In this document: one piece after another, positions 26,963-35,647 of the stretch
Numbering within the stretch: position 1 is the first letter of the stretch
How the letters are laid out: every line of letters starts with the position of its first letter
Assembly: GCA_023701205.1 (NCBI GenBank)
Contig: JAMPXJ010000009.1
Coordinates: forward strand, 94,008-132,870
DNA from: Oligoflexia bacterium
GTDB taxonomy: Bacteria > Bdellovibrionota > UBA1018
Reading direction: 5' to 3'
Length of the DNA: 38,863 bases
Translations under genes and position numbers: made by a program
The notes under the pieces: model-generated
Databases searched by the model: none
Told to the model about the DNA's origin: nothing
What the model saw: the letters and a program-made list of their open reading frames with translations, nothing else

Positions 26963-27963
26963 TGAAACGCGCGCTCATCACGGGCATCACCGGACAGGAC
27001 GGCTCCTACCTGGCGGAGCTGCTTCTGGCCAAAGGTTACGAGGTCCACGGGCTCCTGCGCGCGTCGAGCACCCATAATACCGCCAATATCGACCACCTGC
27101 TGTCGCGGCTGCGGCTGCACCCCGGAGATCTTTGCGACTCCTCCGCGACGCGGGAGCTGATCCGCGCGGTGGAGCCCGACGAGGTCTACAATCTCGCGGC
27201 CCAGAGCCACGTCCGCCTGAGCTTCGACATCCCCGAGCATACGATGGACATCAACGCGGGCGGGACCGTGCGCCTCCTGGACGCCATCGCCAAGGCGGGA
27301 CGCGAGATCCGTTTCTACCAGGCCTCGAGCTCCGAGCTCTTCGGAAACGCCGCGAGCTGGCCGCAGAACGAGCGCACCCCGCTCAATCCCGGCAATCCCT
27401 ACGCCTGCACGAAGGCCTTTTCGTACTGGATGGTGGTCAATTACCGGCAGGCTTACGGCCTTTACGCCTGCAACGGCATCGCTTACAACCACGAGTCGCC
27501 CCGCCGCGGCGAGGCATTCGTGACCCGCAAGATCACCCGGACCCTGGCCCGCATCGTCGCGGGCAAGCAGGAATTCCTGCACCTGGGCAACCTCGACACC
27601 TCCCGCGACTGGGGCTTCGCGCGCGACACCGTCGAGGCCATGTGGCTCATGCTCCAGGCGCCCGAGCCCGGCGATTACGTCATCGCGACGGGCGAACGCC
27701 ATTCGATCCGCGAATTTCTCGCCGAGGCTTTCGGCCTGGTGGGACTCGACTGGAACGAGCACGTGAAAGTGGACCGCAAGTTCTTCCGCCCCACCGAGAT
27801 CAACAACCTCGTGGGCGACGCGACGAAGGCCCGCACCCGCCTGGGCTGGAAGCCCCGGGTGAGCTTCCGCGAGCTCGTCCGCCTCATGGTCGAGGAGGAT
27901 CTCCGGCTCGAGGGGCTCGATCCCGCGCGCTATCTGCCCGCATCCACGAAAGAGGCCGCCTGA
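26962..27963 (+). CDS. gmd: GDP-mannose 4,6-dehydratase
   Basis: A 333-residue extended SDR enzyme converting GDP-mannose to GDP-4-keto-6-deoxymannose, precursor of GDP-fucose, GDP-rhamnose and GDP-perosamine. Landmarks are [16 protein letters not shown], the GMD-specific [35 protein letters not shown], the catalytic Tyr-x-x-x-Lys in [25 protein letters not shown] and DTSRDWGFA. The partner reductase (fucose synthase, RMD or aminotransferase) is not in the window, so the final sugar is unknown. Its start and stop each overlap neighbouring genes by one base (TGATG), strong evidence for a single transcript. Confidence 0.96.
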   Translation: MKRALITGITGQDGSYLAELLLAKGYEVHGLLRASSTHNTANIDHLLSRLRLHPGDLCDSSATRELIRAVEPDEVYNLAAQSHVRLSFDIPEHTMDINAGGTVRLLDAIAKAGREIRFYQASSSELFGNAASWPQNERTPLNPGNPYACTKAFSYWMVVNYRQAYGLYACNGIAYNHESPRRGEAFVTRKITRTLARIVAGKQEFLHLGNLDTSRDWGFARDTVEAMWLMLQAPEPGDYVIATGERHSIREFLAEAFGLVGLDWNEHVKVDRKFFRPTEINNLVGDATKARTRLGWKPRVSFRELVRLMVEEDLRLEGLDPARYLPASTKEAA

Positions 27964-28484
27964 TGAAGAAGTGCACCGCCTTGCTCACCTCCCTCTGCCT
28001 GCTCCTGGAGCTCGCCGCGGCCCCGGCGCTCGCGGCCGGGCCCGCCGGCAACCTGCTCTTGCCGAGCGAGGCCACCGGCGCTCCCGGCGGCAGCGAGTTC
28101 GTCTCGGGCAACTATCCGGGCGCGATCCTCATGCCGGTGAACCTCTGGGGCGCCGTCACCAAGCCCGGGATCCACCACATCCCGATGCAGACGGATCTCG
28201 TGACGCTCCTCTCGCTCGCGGGCGGCCCGACCGCCGACGCGCAGCTGGACCGCATCTCCATCAAGCGCCGCAACGGAAGCCAGGAAAAGGTCCTGCGCAT
28301 CGACGCCGAGGACCTGCTCGAGCAGCCGGGCGTGCACAGCCCCGTGCTCGAGCCCAACGATATCGTCGTGGTTCCGCGGGAAAAACCCACGGTCAGCAAC
28401 AACACGATGACGACGCTCTCGTTCATCGGAGGCATTCTTGGTATCATCGTCGCCGGATATGCCCTCTCCCAGCAGGCCCGATAA
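27963..28484 (+). CDS. Minimal SLBB-domain polysaccharide export protein with C-terminal anchor
   Basis: A 173-residue protein with a signal peptide (about 1-25) and a single SLBB unit (about 58-135): VNLWGAVTKPGIHHIP, LVTLLSLAGGPTADA and ISIKRRNGSQ, then a DIVVVP strand. A hydrophobic segment near the C-terminus (about 150-168) should anchor it in the membrane. Wza-type exporters normally have a longer chain with a Poly_export domain and two SLBB units plus an outer-membrane helix; here only the ring-forming SLBB part remains. It probably sits as an adapter between the Wzc-like protein and an outer-membrane pore encoded elsewhere. The last 26 nt overlap the glycosyltransferase gene. Confidence 0.83.
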   Translation: MKKCTALLTSLCLLLELAAAPALAAGPAGNLLLPSEATGAPGGSEFVSGNYPGAILMPVNLWGAVTKPGIHHIPMQTDLVTLLSLAGGPTADAQLDRISIKRRNGSQEKVLRIDAEDLLEQPGVHSPVLEPNDIVVVPREKPTVSNNTMTTLSFIGGILGIIVAGYALSQQAR

Positions 28485-29664
28485 GCTCCATCTCGCGGTG
28501 ATCTGCCCGCACTTCCCGCCGCAGCCCGGCGGCGTGAGCGACTACGCCGCGCGCCTCTGCCAGGAATTCGTGCGCGAAGGCCATGCGGTCACCGCCTGGA
28601 CCGCCGAGCCGCGGCCGGAGGCGATCCCGGGCGTGGACCTGCGCCCCATCGCCGCGAATCCCGCCTCCGGCTGGAACGCCGCCGCCTTCCGCCGGATCGA
28701 GCGCGAGATCCGCGAATGCGCCGCCAGTGCCGTCATTCTCCAGTACACGCCCTATCTTTATTCGCCCAGGCGTTGGGGGATCCATCCCGCGCTGAGCTCC
28801 TGGTTCGCGAACCTCGGAGGCAGACTAGGCCGTCCCGTCGCGCTGCTCGCGCACGAGCTCCACTACCCGCTGGGACTCAGCGCCGACAGGCTTTGCGTGG
28901 GGACTCCGCAGTTCTTCCAGTTTCTCGCGCTCGCGCATTTCGCGGACCTGATCTGGTTCACCTACGAGATTCCCCTGCTCCGGTATCGCCGCGCGTTCCC
29001 CTGGGCCGCGAAGCGCTTCGACTGGTTCCCCGTCGGCAGCGCGATCGATCCCCGGCTCGGCGAGTCCGCCCCGCTTCCTTCCGAGGCCTGGCATGAAGGA
29101 AAGCGGCTGCTGCTGCAGTTCGGCAGCTCCCATCCATCCCGCTCCTTCGACCACTCCTTGCGGGCGCTCAAGCGCGCGCACGAGCTCCTGGCGTCCCGGG
29201 GACAGGAGGCGGCGCTCGCCTTCGTCGGACTCGACGATAGCGAGGTCCAGCAAAAGCTCCGGGAACACGGCTGGACGGAGCTCGCCCCGCTCGCGCGCGG
29301 GCTGGGCTACCAGAGCGCCGCCGCCACTTCCGCGTGGATGAGGCGCGCGGAGGTCGTGCTCGCCCCTTTCGTCGACGGCATCTCCACCCGCCGCTCGAGC
29401 GTGATGACGGCGCTCGCGCACGGCAAGGCCGTCGTCACCACGCGCGGCGTCCACACGGATCCGAGCGTCGGCTGGGATCGTTTCACCGCGCTCGCCGGAG
29501 CCGACGACCCCGAGGGCTTCGCCCGGAGCGCCGCGGAGCTGCTGGCTGACGGCGCGCGAGCCGCGGAGCTCGGACGCGCGGCCCTCGCCCGCTACGAGGA
29601 GCTCTTTTCCTGGGAGACGATCGCCCGCGGGATGCTGGCGCGCCTGGCTCCGCCGAACCGGTAA
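28459..29664 (+). CDS. GT4-like glycosyltransferase
   Basis: A 401-residue GT-B fold enzyme. The acceptor domain opens CPHFPPQPGGVSDYAARLC, the glycine-rich loop of family GT4. The donor domain ends with a region equivalent to the nucleotide-sugar site (APFVDGISTRRSSVMTALAH, then GKAVVTTRG). GT4 usually has an ExFGxxxxE motif here; the equivalent is degenerate, so the donor is uncertain. The ATG at 28459 lies inside the SLBB gene. A TTG at 28438 with GGAGG 5 nt upstream is an alternative start and would add 7 residues. It probably adds a sugar to the exported polysaccharide. Confidence 0.85.
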   Translation: MPSPSRPDKLHLAVICPHFPPQPGGVSDYAARLCQEFVREGHAVTAWTAEPRPEAIPGVDLRPIAANPASGWNAAAFRRIEREIRECAASAVILQYTPYLYSPRRWGIHPALSSWFANLGGRLGRPVALLAHELHYPLGLSADRLCVGTPQFFQFLALAHFADLIWFTYEIPLLRYRRAFPWAAKRFDWFPVGSAIDPRLGESAPLPSEAWHEGKRLLLQFGSSHPSRSFDHSLRALKRAHELLASRGQEAALAFVGLDDSEVQQKLREHGWTELAPLARGLGYQSAAATSAWMRRAEVVLAPFVDGISTRRSSVMTALAHGKAVVTTRGVHTDPSVGWDRFTALAGADDPEGFARSAAELLADGARAAELGRAALARYEELFSWETIARGMLARLAPPNR

Positions 29665-29699
29665 TTGATTTCACCGCCGCTTCATGCTTTAGTCCCGCC

Positions 29700-30446
29700 A
29701 TGAGCGCACTTTCGAAAAAGTCCCCCTACTCCGGTAAAATCAAGATCTTCCTCGATGGCGCCGACCGCGCCACCATGATGGAGATGGCCGCCAACCCCAT
29801 CGTGCAGGGCTTCACCACGAATCCCAGTCTGATGCGCAAGGCGGGCGTCACCGACTATCGCGGCTACTGCCAGGAGATCATCCATCAGCTCGGGGGCAAG
29901 CCGGTTTCGTTCGAGGTCTTCGCCGATGACTTCCCCACCATGAAGAGCCAGGGCCTCGAGATCGCGACCTGGGAGAAAAAGGGCGCGGCCCCGATCACTG
30001 TCAAGATCCCGGTCATCAATACCCGGGGCGAGTCCGCCATCCCGCTGATCCGCGAGCTGAGCCATCAGGGCGTGAAGCTCAACGTGACCGCCGTCTACAC
30101 CCTCCACCAGGTCTGGGAGGTCGCGCAGGCGCTCAAGGGCGGCGCCCCCTCGATCCTCTCGGTTTTCGCCGGGCGGATCGCCGATACCGGGCGGGATCCG
30201 ATTCCCCTGATGCAGTCGGCATCGGAAATCTGCGAAGAGACGGACGCGAATATCGAGCTCCTCTGGGCGAGTACCCGCGAGGCCTACAACATCGTGCAGG
30301 CCGAGCAGACCGGCTGCCGGATCATCACCGCACCGGCGGATCTGATCCGCAAGGTCCCGACCTTCGGCCGCGAGATCATGGAGGTCTGCCTGGATACGGT
30401 CCGCGTTTTCAAGAAGGACTCCGAGGCCGCGGGCTTCAAGCTCTGA
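29700..30446 (+). CDS. Transaldolase (TalC/fructose-6-phosphate aldolase-type)
   Basis: A 248-residue class I aldolase/transaldolase. Landmarks are KIFLDGADRATMMEM, GFTTNPSLMRKAG, the Schiff-base lysine Lys102 in TVKIPV, and SVFAGRIADTGRDP. Lengths around 220-250 suit the small single-domain transaldolase group. Members transfer dihydroxyacetone between sugar phosphates in the pentose phosphate pathway, but small paralogs are often placed in nucleotide-sugar clusters with a specific role. It lies 35 nt after the glycosyltransferase on the same strand, so it may be the last gene of the polysaccharide operon or simply a housekeeping neighbour. Confidence 0.92.
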   Translation: MSALSKKSPYSGKIKIFLDGADRATMMEMAANPIVQGFTTNPSLMRKAGVTDYRGYCQEIIHQLGGKPVSFEVFADDFPTMKSQGLEIATWEKKGAAPITVKIPVINTRGESAIPLIRELSHQGVKLNVTAVYTLHQVWEVAQALKGGAPSILSVFAGRIADTGRDPIPLMQSASEICEETDANIELLWASTREAYNIVQAEQTGCRIITAPADLIRKVPTFGREIMEVCLDTVRVFKKDSEAAGFKL

Positions 30447-30494
30447 GCGGACTGACTCGTTGCGCTAATTCCTGGAACCTGCTAGAAGCCGGGC

Positions 30495-30995
30495 ATGCTT
30501 TCCACGAAGTCGCTTCTCTTCGCCCTTTTCCTCTCATTCGTTCTGCCGCTTCAAGCCCGAGCCGACGCGCCGGCCTGCGAGATCGCCCTGGCGCCTCTGG
30601 GAAAAGCCGCACTGATGGCCTACTGCTCCCGGATCGTTTCACCGGCGGAGTATGACGACCTCGAGCCCGTCACCGCGTTGGAGCTCTGCGTGCTGCGCGG
30701 ACCCGGCAAATCCGCATCCGGGGAAACCCTCGTCTCCGCGGCGGTGCTCTTCACGGGTCAGGACGGGGCAAGACAGCGCCGGAGCTTCACGACGCTTTCT
30801 GACCTGAACGGGACCCCGGAGTACCAGTCGCAGAACGGTGGCTTCACCTTGCAAAAGCGCCAAGGCGAAACGCTCGTCGGAATCGAGTATTCCGCTTTTT
30901 CAGGCCAGGCGAGCTATCGGGAGATCTCGGCCGTCCCTGGCGGCGGATACCAGCTGCGCCGAAGCGTCCGCTTGAGCTGCTATTCCGTGATGTAG
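30495..30995 (+). CDS. Exported protein of unknown function
   Basis: A 166-residue protein with a signal peptide (residues 1-23, ending QARA-D). The mature part has four Cys residues (Cys29, Cys44, one in ELCVLRG near 67, and one in LSCYSVM near the end), suggesting two disulfides, and mixed strands (GFTLQKRQGETLVGIEYSA). I do not recognise the family. It sits 49 nt after the transaldolase and before a likely terminator, so it may be the last gene of that transcript or a monocistronic unit. Confidence 0.6.
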   Translation: MLSTKSLLFALFLSFVLPLQARADAPACEIALAPLGKAALMAYCSRIVSPAEYDDLEPVTALELCVLRGPGKSASGETLVSAAVLFTGQDGARQRRSFTTLSDLNGTPEYQSQNGGFTLQKRQGETLVGIEYSAFSGQASYREISAVPGGGYQLRRSVRLSCYSVM

Positions 30996-31022
30996 CCCAA
31001 AGAACTTCCCAGAAAACTTCGC

Positions 31023-31047
31023 GGAAGACTTCAGGAAGAGTCTTTTT
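31023..31047 (+). terminator. Probable rho-independent terminator
   Basis: AAGACT (31025-31030) pairs with AGTCTT (31039-31044) around an 8-nt loop, extendable by two G-T wobble pairs, and is followed immediately by a T run (31043-31047). It would separate the upstream exported-protein gene from the next pair. Confidence 0.45.
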
Positions 31048-31086
31048 CCGCCTCCTGTCCTACTTTCATCGCCGTCGCGATAGACC

Positions 31087-31104
31087 CCTGGCAATTCCGC
31101 CAGG
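31087..31104 (+). repeat. Small hairpin upstream of a ribosome site
   Basis: CCTGGC-AATTCC-GCCAGG is a perfect 6-bp inverted repeat 11 nt before the AGGAG (31116-31120) of the next gene. It may stabilise the 5' end of the mRNA or act as an operator. There is no T run, so it is not a terminator. Confidence 0.3.
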
Positions 31105-31129
31105 CCACCTCGCGAAGGAGTGATGAAAG

Positions 31130-31495
31130 ATGAAAACGAAAAAGAAGCAGATCCTGAGCACCTTGATCCCGATGCTGACCGTGATGGCGCTCCTGGGCAC
31201 CCAGGCTCCCGCCGCCCGCGCCGCCGAAGTGGCGATGGCCACGGTGGCTGGCATGGTTGCTACCATGGCCACGGCGGGGACCGCGGTGATGGCGGGCGTC
31301 CACAAGGAACTTCTGGCGGAGACCGCGCCCGACGCCCTGCGGTTCCTCGCGACCCGCGGCGAGCAGCGTTCCCAGCTGCTTTCTTCGGTACTGGAACAGA
31401 CCCGGCGGGAGATCGAGGCCCGCGAGGGCAGTTCACGCAGGTTCTCCGATGAGGAGCTCGCGCGGATCATCGTCAACCTCAGCTTGGGCGAGTGA
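31130..31495 (+). CDS. Small exported protein paired with the DUF4105 gene
   Basis: A 121-residue protein with a signal peptide (1-32, KKKQILSTLIPMLTVMALL then ARAA cleavage). The mature part starts with a glycine/alanine/methionine-rich hydrophobic stretch (about 34-57), which may be a membrane segment, followed by a charged helix (QLLSSVLEQTRREIEARE). No family is recognised. AGGAG lies 9 nt upstream of the ATG. The next gene starts 9 nt after its stop, so they form one unit and may work together. Confidence 0.65.
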   Translation: MKTKKKQILSTLIPMLTVMALLGTQAPAARAAEVAMATVAGMVATMATAGTAVMAGVHKELLAETAPDALRFLATRGEQRSQLLSSVLEQTRREIEAREGSSRRFSDEELARIIVNLSLGE

Positions 31496-31504
31496 GGTCT
31501 GGTC

Positions 31505-33238
31505 ATGCGGGCACTCGGCTTGTTCCTGGGTGCGGCCTTCTCGGCAGCCGTGGCATCGTCCGCGGCTGCCGAATCTGGCTACGCCTTCACGCTCCTCTGC
31601 ACGGACGGCTGCTCCCCGGAAAATCGCGACAGGATCGAGGCCGCTCTCAGCCTCTTCCCTGCCTCAATGAAGGAGGCCATCGCAGGCCCCGTCCGCGTCC
31701 GATTCGAAAAGCAGAGGACGGGGCTGGCCGGTAAAACCGAGCAGGACTGGGCCGGTCGGCTCCAGGTGCCCTACACCATCCGAGTCAATAATGACTACAA
31801 CGCGGAGCTGAAGCTCCGCACCCTCCTTCACGAGCTCGCCCATATCTACGATCTCGGGCAGCCGCTCGGCGCGCTGGAGAAGGCGGAGCTCGAGGGCTGC
31901 GTCCATGAGTCCGCCCGATGCCGTCGGCTCGCGCGCAAGTCGGCGCGCATCTCCGGTGATCCGCGGTTTCTGGCGCTCGCGGGCTGGCGGCTCAACCCGT
32001 CGGGACATGTCGAGCGCATGAACTTCCTCGAGGAGCGAAGCCCCGATCGTTACGAGTTCTCCCATCCCCGGGAGTCCTTCGCGGTGCAGCTGGAATACTT
32101 CCTCCTCGACCCGGAATACGCCTGCCGCAGGCCCGCGCTCGACGCCTACTTCAGGAGCGTACTCAGGCACGCCCCCCCCGCTTCCGCAAACTGCGACGAG
32201 CCGGAGCTCGATCGCATCTACCAGGTCCAGTACCTGTTCGCCGGCCCGGGTGCGAGCGCCTCGTCGCGCTGGGGTCATGCGATGTTCCGGCTCGTGATCT
32301 GCGCGCCTCACCGGCAGGCCCCTTCCGCCGAATGCCTCCGGGACGTGGCCTGGCACAAGATCGTCAGCCCGCGGGCCACTTTGGGCGAGCTCACGGAGAA
32401 CGCGCTCAAAGGCCTCACGGGCGCCTACCCTTCGGAGATCCATCTCCTGGGACTGAGTCAGGTGCTTCGCGAGTACACGCGAGACGAATTCCGCGATCTC
32501 GAGAGCATCCCGCTGAGGCTCACGCGGCAGGAGGTCCGGGACTTCGGTCGAGTGGTCCTCGAGCGTTTCTGGAGCTATCGCGGCAAGTATCGCTTGCTCG
32601 ACAACAACTGCGCCGACGAGTCCCTCGCGCTTCTCCAGGCGGCACTCGACCCCTCGCGCGCATCCGGGCTGGAAGAGCTGAGCCCCGCGCTGCTCACGCC
32701 CGCCGCGCTGCGGGAGCAGCTGCGAAGGAGCGGGCTTCTGGAGGAAGCGGCGACGGAGAGTTTCCCTTCACGCAAGGCTGCCGTCGTAGAGGCGCTCCGG
32801 TCGCTGGTCCCGGATGGGCAACCCGGCATCGATGAGATCCTGGCCTGGACGCCCGGCCAAAGGGAAGCCTGGGGAACCCGCCTTCTCGCAGGGGCGGCCC
32901 CCTCGGAGGCGTCGCCGACGGCGGCGCGGCTTCTCCTGATCGAGGACATCGCGGCGAGCCGGCTCCAAAAGCAGCTGGAGGCGCGCACTCTGGCCCAATG
33001 GTGGGAGAGTCAGGATGAGGCCAGCCGCAGCGCGGTCCTGGATACCCGGCGTACCGCGGGAAATCACGGTTACGGCGTCCCGCTGCCTGGGGAAAGGGAG
33101 GCCTGGAATCAGGGCATCGGGCAGGAGGCCGCGAAGTTCCGCTCCGAGCTCCTCGGCCTTGCGGAAGAACAGGGCGACCTGCTGCAGCTGTGGCGGCATT
33201 CGCTGGCGATCCGGCAACGCTGGCTGCGCCTGCTGTGA
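31505..33238 (+). CDS. Exported DUF4105 (Lnb N-terminal-like) protein with HExxH motif
   Basis: A 577-residue exported protein (signal peptide about 1-22). Residues about 100-190 carry HELAHIYD (109-116), a HExxH zinc-protease-like motif with GCVHESARC and ESFAVQLEYF nearby. Residues about 235-400 match DUF4105: RWGHAMFRLVI with His258, and LLDNNCADESL with Cys369, the His and Cys proposed as catalytic in this domain of Lnb lipoprotein transacylases. The last 180 residues are helical. The combination suggests an enzyme acting on envelope proteins or lipoproteins; which half is active is not known. It is preceded by a small exported protein 9 nt away and ends 3 nt from the convergent SurA-like gene. 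Confidence 0.83.
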   Translation: MRALGLFLGAAFSAAVASSAAAESGYAFTLLCTDGCSPENRDRIEAALSLFPASMKEAIAGPVRVRFEKQRTGLAGKTEQDWAGRLQVPYTIRVNNDYNAELKLRTLLHELAHIYDLGQPLGALEKAELEGCVHESARCRRLARKSARISGDPRFLALAGWRLNPSGHVERMNFLEERSPDRYEFSHPRESFAVQLEYFLLDPEYACRRPALDAYFRSVLRHAPPASANCDEPELDRIYQVQYLFAGPGASASSRWGHAMFRLVICAPHRQAPSAECLRDVAWHKIVSPRATLGELTENALKGLTGAYPSEIHLLGLSQVLREYTRDEFRDLESIPLRLTRQEVRDFGRVVLERFWSYRGKYRLLDNNCADESLALLQAALDPSRASGLEELSPALLTPAALREQLRRSGLLEEAATESFPSRKAAVVEALRSLVPDGQPGIDEILAWTPGQREAWGTRLLAGAAPSEASPTAARLLLIEDIAASRLQKQLEARTLAQWWESQDEASRSAVLDTRRTAGNHGYGVPLPGEREAWNQGIGQEAAKFRSELLGLAEEQGDLLQLWRHSLAIRQRWLRLL

Positions 33239-33241
33239 ACG

Positions 33242-33751
33242 CTACCGGATCGTGACCGGGACCTTCGCCTTCTCGGCCGCGAGCCAGCCCGGATAGTTCG
33301 CGCGGGTCTTGGCGTCGATCCTCGGATCCTTCAGGAAGAACTCGTAGTAGATGAGCCGTTCCACGATGACCGGGAGGACATAATTCCGCAGATAAGCGGG
33401 CTCGTCCGCGCCGAAAACCGCCTTGACCTGCGCCAGGAGATCGGGCTTCCGCGTATCCCGATCGATGCGCAGCGCCTCCTGCCGGAGAAGCTCATCAGTC
33501 ACGGGCCGGCCGTGGCTCTCGAGGATCTCCTGCAGCACACGCGCGTTCACGAGCTGCTGTAGCGAGGTGTTCTTCAGGTCTTTGGAGTACTCCGGATAAT
33601 AGATCCGGTTGACGGCCTCGCGTCGTTCGACATCCCTGCGCGTGATCGGCTCGCCCGCCACGGTGGCGAGCACCGGATTGAACAGCTGGCACGCGGACAG
33701 CAAGGCGGCCAAAGTCCCCACCGCCGCGATCGCCGGACGAAAAAAGAGCAT
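33242..33751 (-). CDS. SurA-N-like lipoprotein without PPIase domain
   Basis: A 169-residue lipoprotein (lipobox LLSAC, Cys21) carrying the N-terminal chaperone region of SurA/PrsA-type foldases: LATVAGEPITRRDVERRE, then SLQQLVNARVLQEILESHGR and VTDELLRQEALRI. No parvulin domain follows, so it probably binds clients without isomerase activity. It may help fold or localise envelope products of its operon. The start at 33751 gives the lipoprotein signal; longer in-frame starts would extend into the upstream gene. It lies 25 nt after the DCC1-LMF gene and is the last of the four-gene operon. Confidence 0.78.
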   Translation of the reverse strand: MLFFRPAIAAVGTLAALLSACQLFNPVLATVAGEPITRRDVERREAVNRIYYPEYSKDLKNTSLQQLVNARVLQEILESHGRPVTDELLRQEALRIDRDTRKPDLLAQVKAVFGADEPAYLRNYVLPVIVERLIYYEFFLKDPRIDAKTRANYPGWLAAEKAKVPVTIR

Positions 33752-33776
33752 GCCTCTCACGATAACGGGTTTCGGA

Positions 33777-35618
33777 TCAGACGGCCACCCCTTCATCGCC
33801 GCCTTTTCCGGGTGTTGCCAGGCGCACGGCCGGGAAATACGACCCCCGATCGCGCCGCTCCCAATACCGGCCTTCCCGCCTGGGCAAGCGGACAAGCCGG
33901 TACTCCTGGAGGCGAGCGCGAAGGTACCGCGGTGGCACGCGCGGAAAGGGATTCTCGCGAAAATACGCGAGCACTTCGGGCGCCCCCTCGAGCAATCGCG
34001 CGAGGAGTCCCTCGAACCACCGCGGAACGCCCCCTAGCGCGGCGAACCAGAGCTGCCAGTCCAGCCGCGGCTGATGGGGCGCGATAAAACGCGGCCTGGC
34101 CCTGAGGTCTCCGGGCTTGTAGCGCAAGCGATAAGCCCGCCAGTCACGGCCGTCATCCGATCCCTCGAGCACGATTTCGGGTCGGGAGGCCGTCATGACC
34201 GAAAACAGCCCGTAGGAATTGACCGCGCGGAAGGCAACCGCCCTCTCGTCGAGCGACCTCAGGGGCTTCGGCACCTCCGGCAGCCGCCGGACGCGCGCGA
34301 GGATCTCCCAGAACGAGAGAAAAAGCAGGGGTGCCGCGAGCAGCAGGCCCAGCGCTCGAACCGGCCCCGCGACCTCCCGTTCGCGCGCTTCCGCTCCGAG
34401 CGCCTCGTCGTCCGAATGCCACAACGTCAGCAGCGCGCCCAGCAGGTTGAAAAAGCCGTAGTTGCCCGAAAGCTGGATCGCTCCCTGGAAGCCGCTCAGG
34501 ATCGCGCTCGAGACGCTCCGCAGCCGCCGCGGGCCGAAAGCGAGAATGGGGACGCCGCATTCGACGGCGAGCACGAGCGCCGTGGCCGCCTTGCGCGCGC
34601 GGGCCGGCAGGAAATGAAAGAAGCGAGAAGCCGGCGTGGGCAATGGCTGAGTCTCGAAATGGTGGTCGAGCGCCGTGAGACGGCGCCAGTGACGATCTCC
34701 TGACTGAAGTTTCGAGAGCCCCGAGCCGAAGTGCAGCCGGAAGCTCAGGAGCTTCATCAGCAGGACCTGATAGGCCGGCACCGGCGGCGTCCTCCATCCT
34801 TGGATCCGCCGGACGGGGGCGAGGAAAACGCTGTTCAATCCCGTCTCCAGCAGCAGCGCGTCCCATTGATAAGAAAGAAACTCGCGCCCCGCGCTCACGA
34901 AAGAGAGATAGGCGGCCCAGAGAAAAGCCGCGCTGGCCCTGGGCGCGATCCCCGCGATCATCAGGACCGAGACGGCCTGCCCGGCCGCGCAGAGGCGAAG
35001 CTGCGCTCGATCGGAGGCTCCCAGCCAGAACAGGGTCGGGACCCGCGCATAGCACGAGCGCCCGAGCGCGCCGCGCACCTGCCTGAGAAAAGGCCGCATC
35101 GGCCTGAGCCCCCGGCTGCCATAAAGCCCCGGAAGCTGCCGACGCAGCGAGGTGAACGCGATGAGATAAACCAGTCCCACTCCGCGAAGAAAGAGCGCGT
35201 TCACCCGCCGATACGAAGGCGCTCCCGTGGCGCTCCCGAAAAGCATCCGGTCGGCGCGTCCGGCCAGATCCCGATGCCGCGCGATCGCGCGATAGGCCCG
35301 CCGCGCGATCAATGAAAACGGCGGGAGCCGGCCGGCGATCGAAAGGCCTCGAGCAAGCAGTCCCGGAGCGCTCGCGGCCAAAACGCGAAAATAAGCATCA
35401 CTCCCTTCCGCCCGTTCGCCACCGGGGCCGACCCATTGGATGGCGCCTTCGGCGCTCGCTCGGGAGACGTGCAGCCGATCCAGCACCTCCGGGGTCTGAA
35501 ACGGCACGAACAGCACGCGTTTCCCGGCACGCATGCGGGCCCGACGCACCCAGCGGCTGCAGAAGCCGCAGTCGCCGTCGTAGAGCAGGACCGGGAGCCG
35601 GGATCCTTTTCCGGGCAT
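33777..35618 (-). CDS. DCC1 thiol-disulfide oxidoreductase-lipase maturation factor fusion
   Basis: A 613-residue protein. Residues about 8-120 are a DCC1-family domain (LLYDGDCGFCSRW with Cys17 and Cys20 as a CxxC pair). From about 143 it is a multi-pass membrane protein of the lipase maturation factor type: FLRGVGLVYLIAFTSLRRQ, QWDALLLETGLNSVFLAP, LLSFRLHFGSGLSKL, and a C-terminal domain (about 490-600) with RYKPGD and APHQPRLDWQLWFAALG. LMF proteins act in maturation of lipases in eukaryotes; bacterial roles are unknown. The start at 35618 has AGGAG 8 nt upstream (35627-35631). It belongs to the operon with the two membrane proteins upstream. Confidence 0.88.
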   Translation of the reverse strand: MPGKGSRLPVLLYDGDCGFCSRWVRRARMRAGKRVLFVPFQTPEVLDRLHVSRASAEGAIQWVGPGGERAEGSDAYFRVLAASAPGLLARGLSIAGRLPPFSLIARRAYRAIARHRDLAGRADRMLFGSATGAPSYRRVNALFLRGVGLVYLIAFTSLRRQLPGLYGSRGLRPMRPFLRQVRGALGRSCYARVPTLFWLGASDRAQLRLCAAGQAVSVLMIAGIAPRASAAFLWAAYLSFVSAGREFLSYQWDALLLETGLNSVFLAPVRRIQGWRTPPVPAYQVLLMKLLSFRLHFGSGLSKLQSGDRHWRRLTALDHHFETQPLPTPASRFFHFLPARARKAATALVLAVECGVPILAFGPRRLRSVSSAILSGFQGAIQLSGNYGFFNLLGALLTLWHSDDEALGAEAREREVAGPVRALGLLLAAPLLFLSFWEILARVRRLPEVPKPLRSLDERAVAFRAVNSYGLFSVMTASRPEIVLEGSDDGRDWRAYRLRYKPGDLRARPRFIAPHQPRLDWQLWFAALGGVPRWFEGLLARLLEGAPEVLAYFRENPFPRVPPRYLRARLQEYRLVRLPRREGRYWERRDRGSYFPAVRLATPGKGGDEGVAV

Positions 35619-35647
35619 TCGGCGTTCTCCTGCGGCCCAGGGAATGC

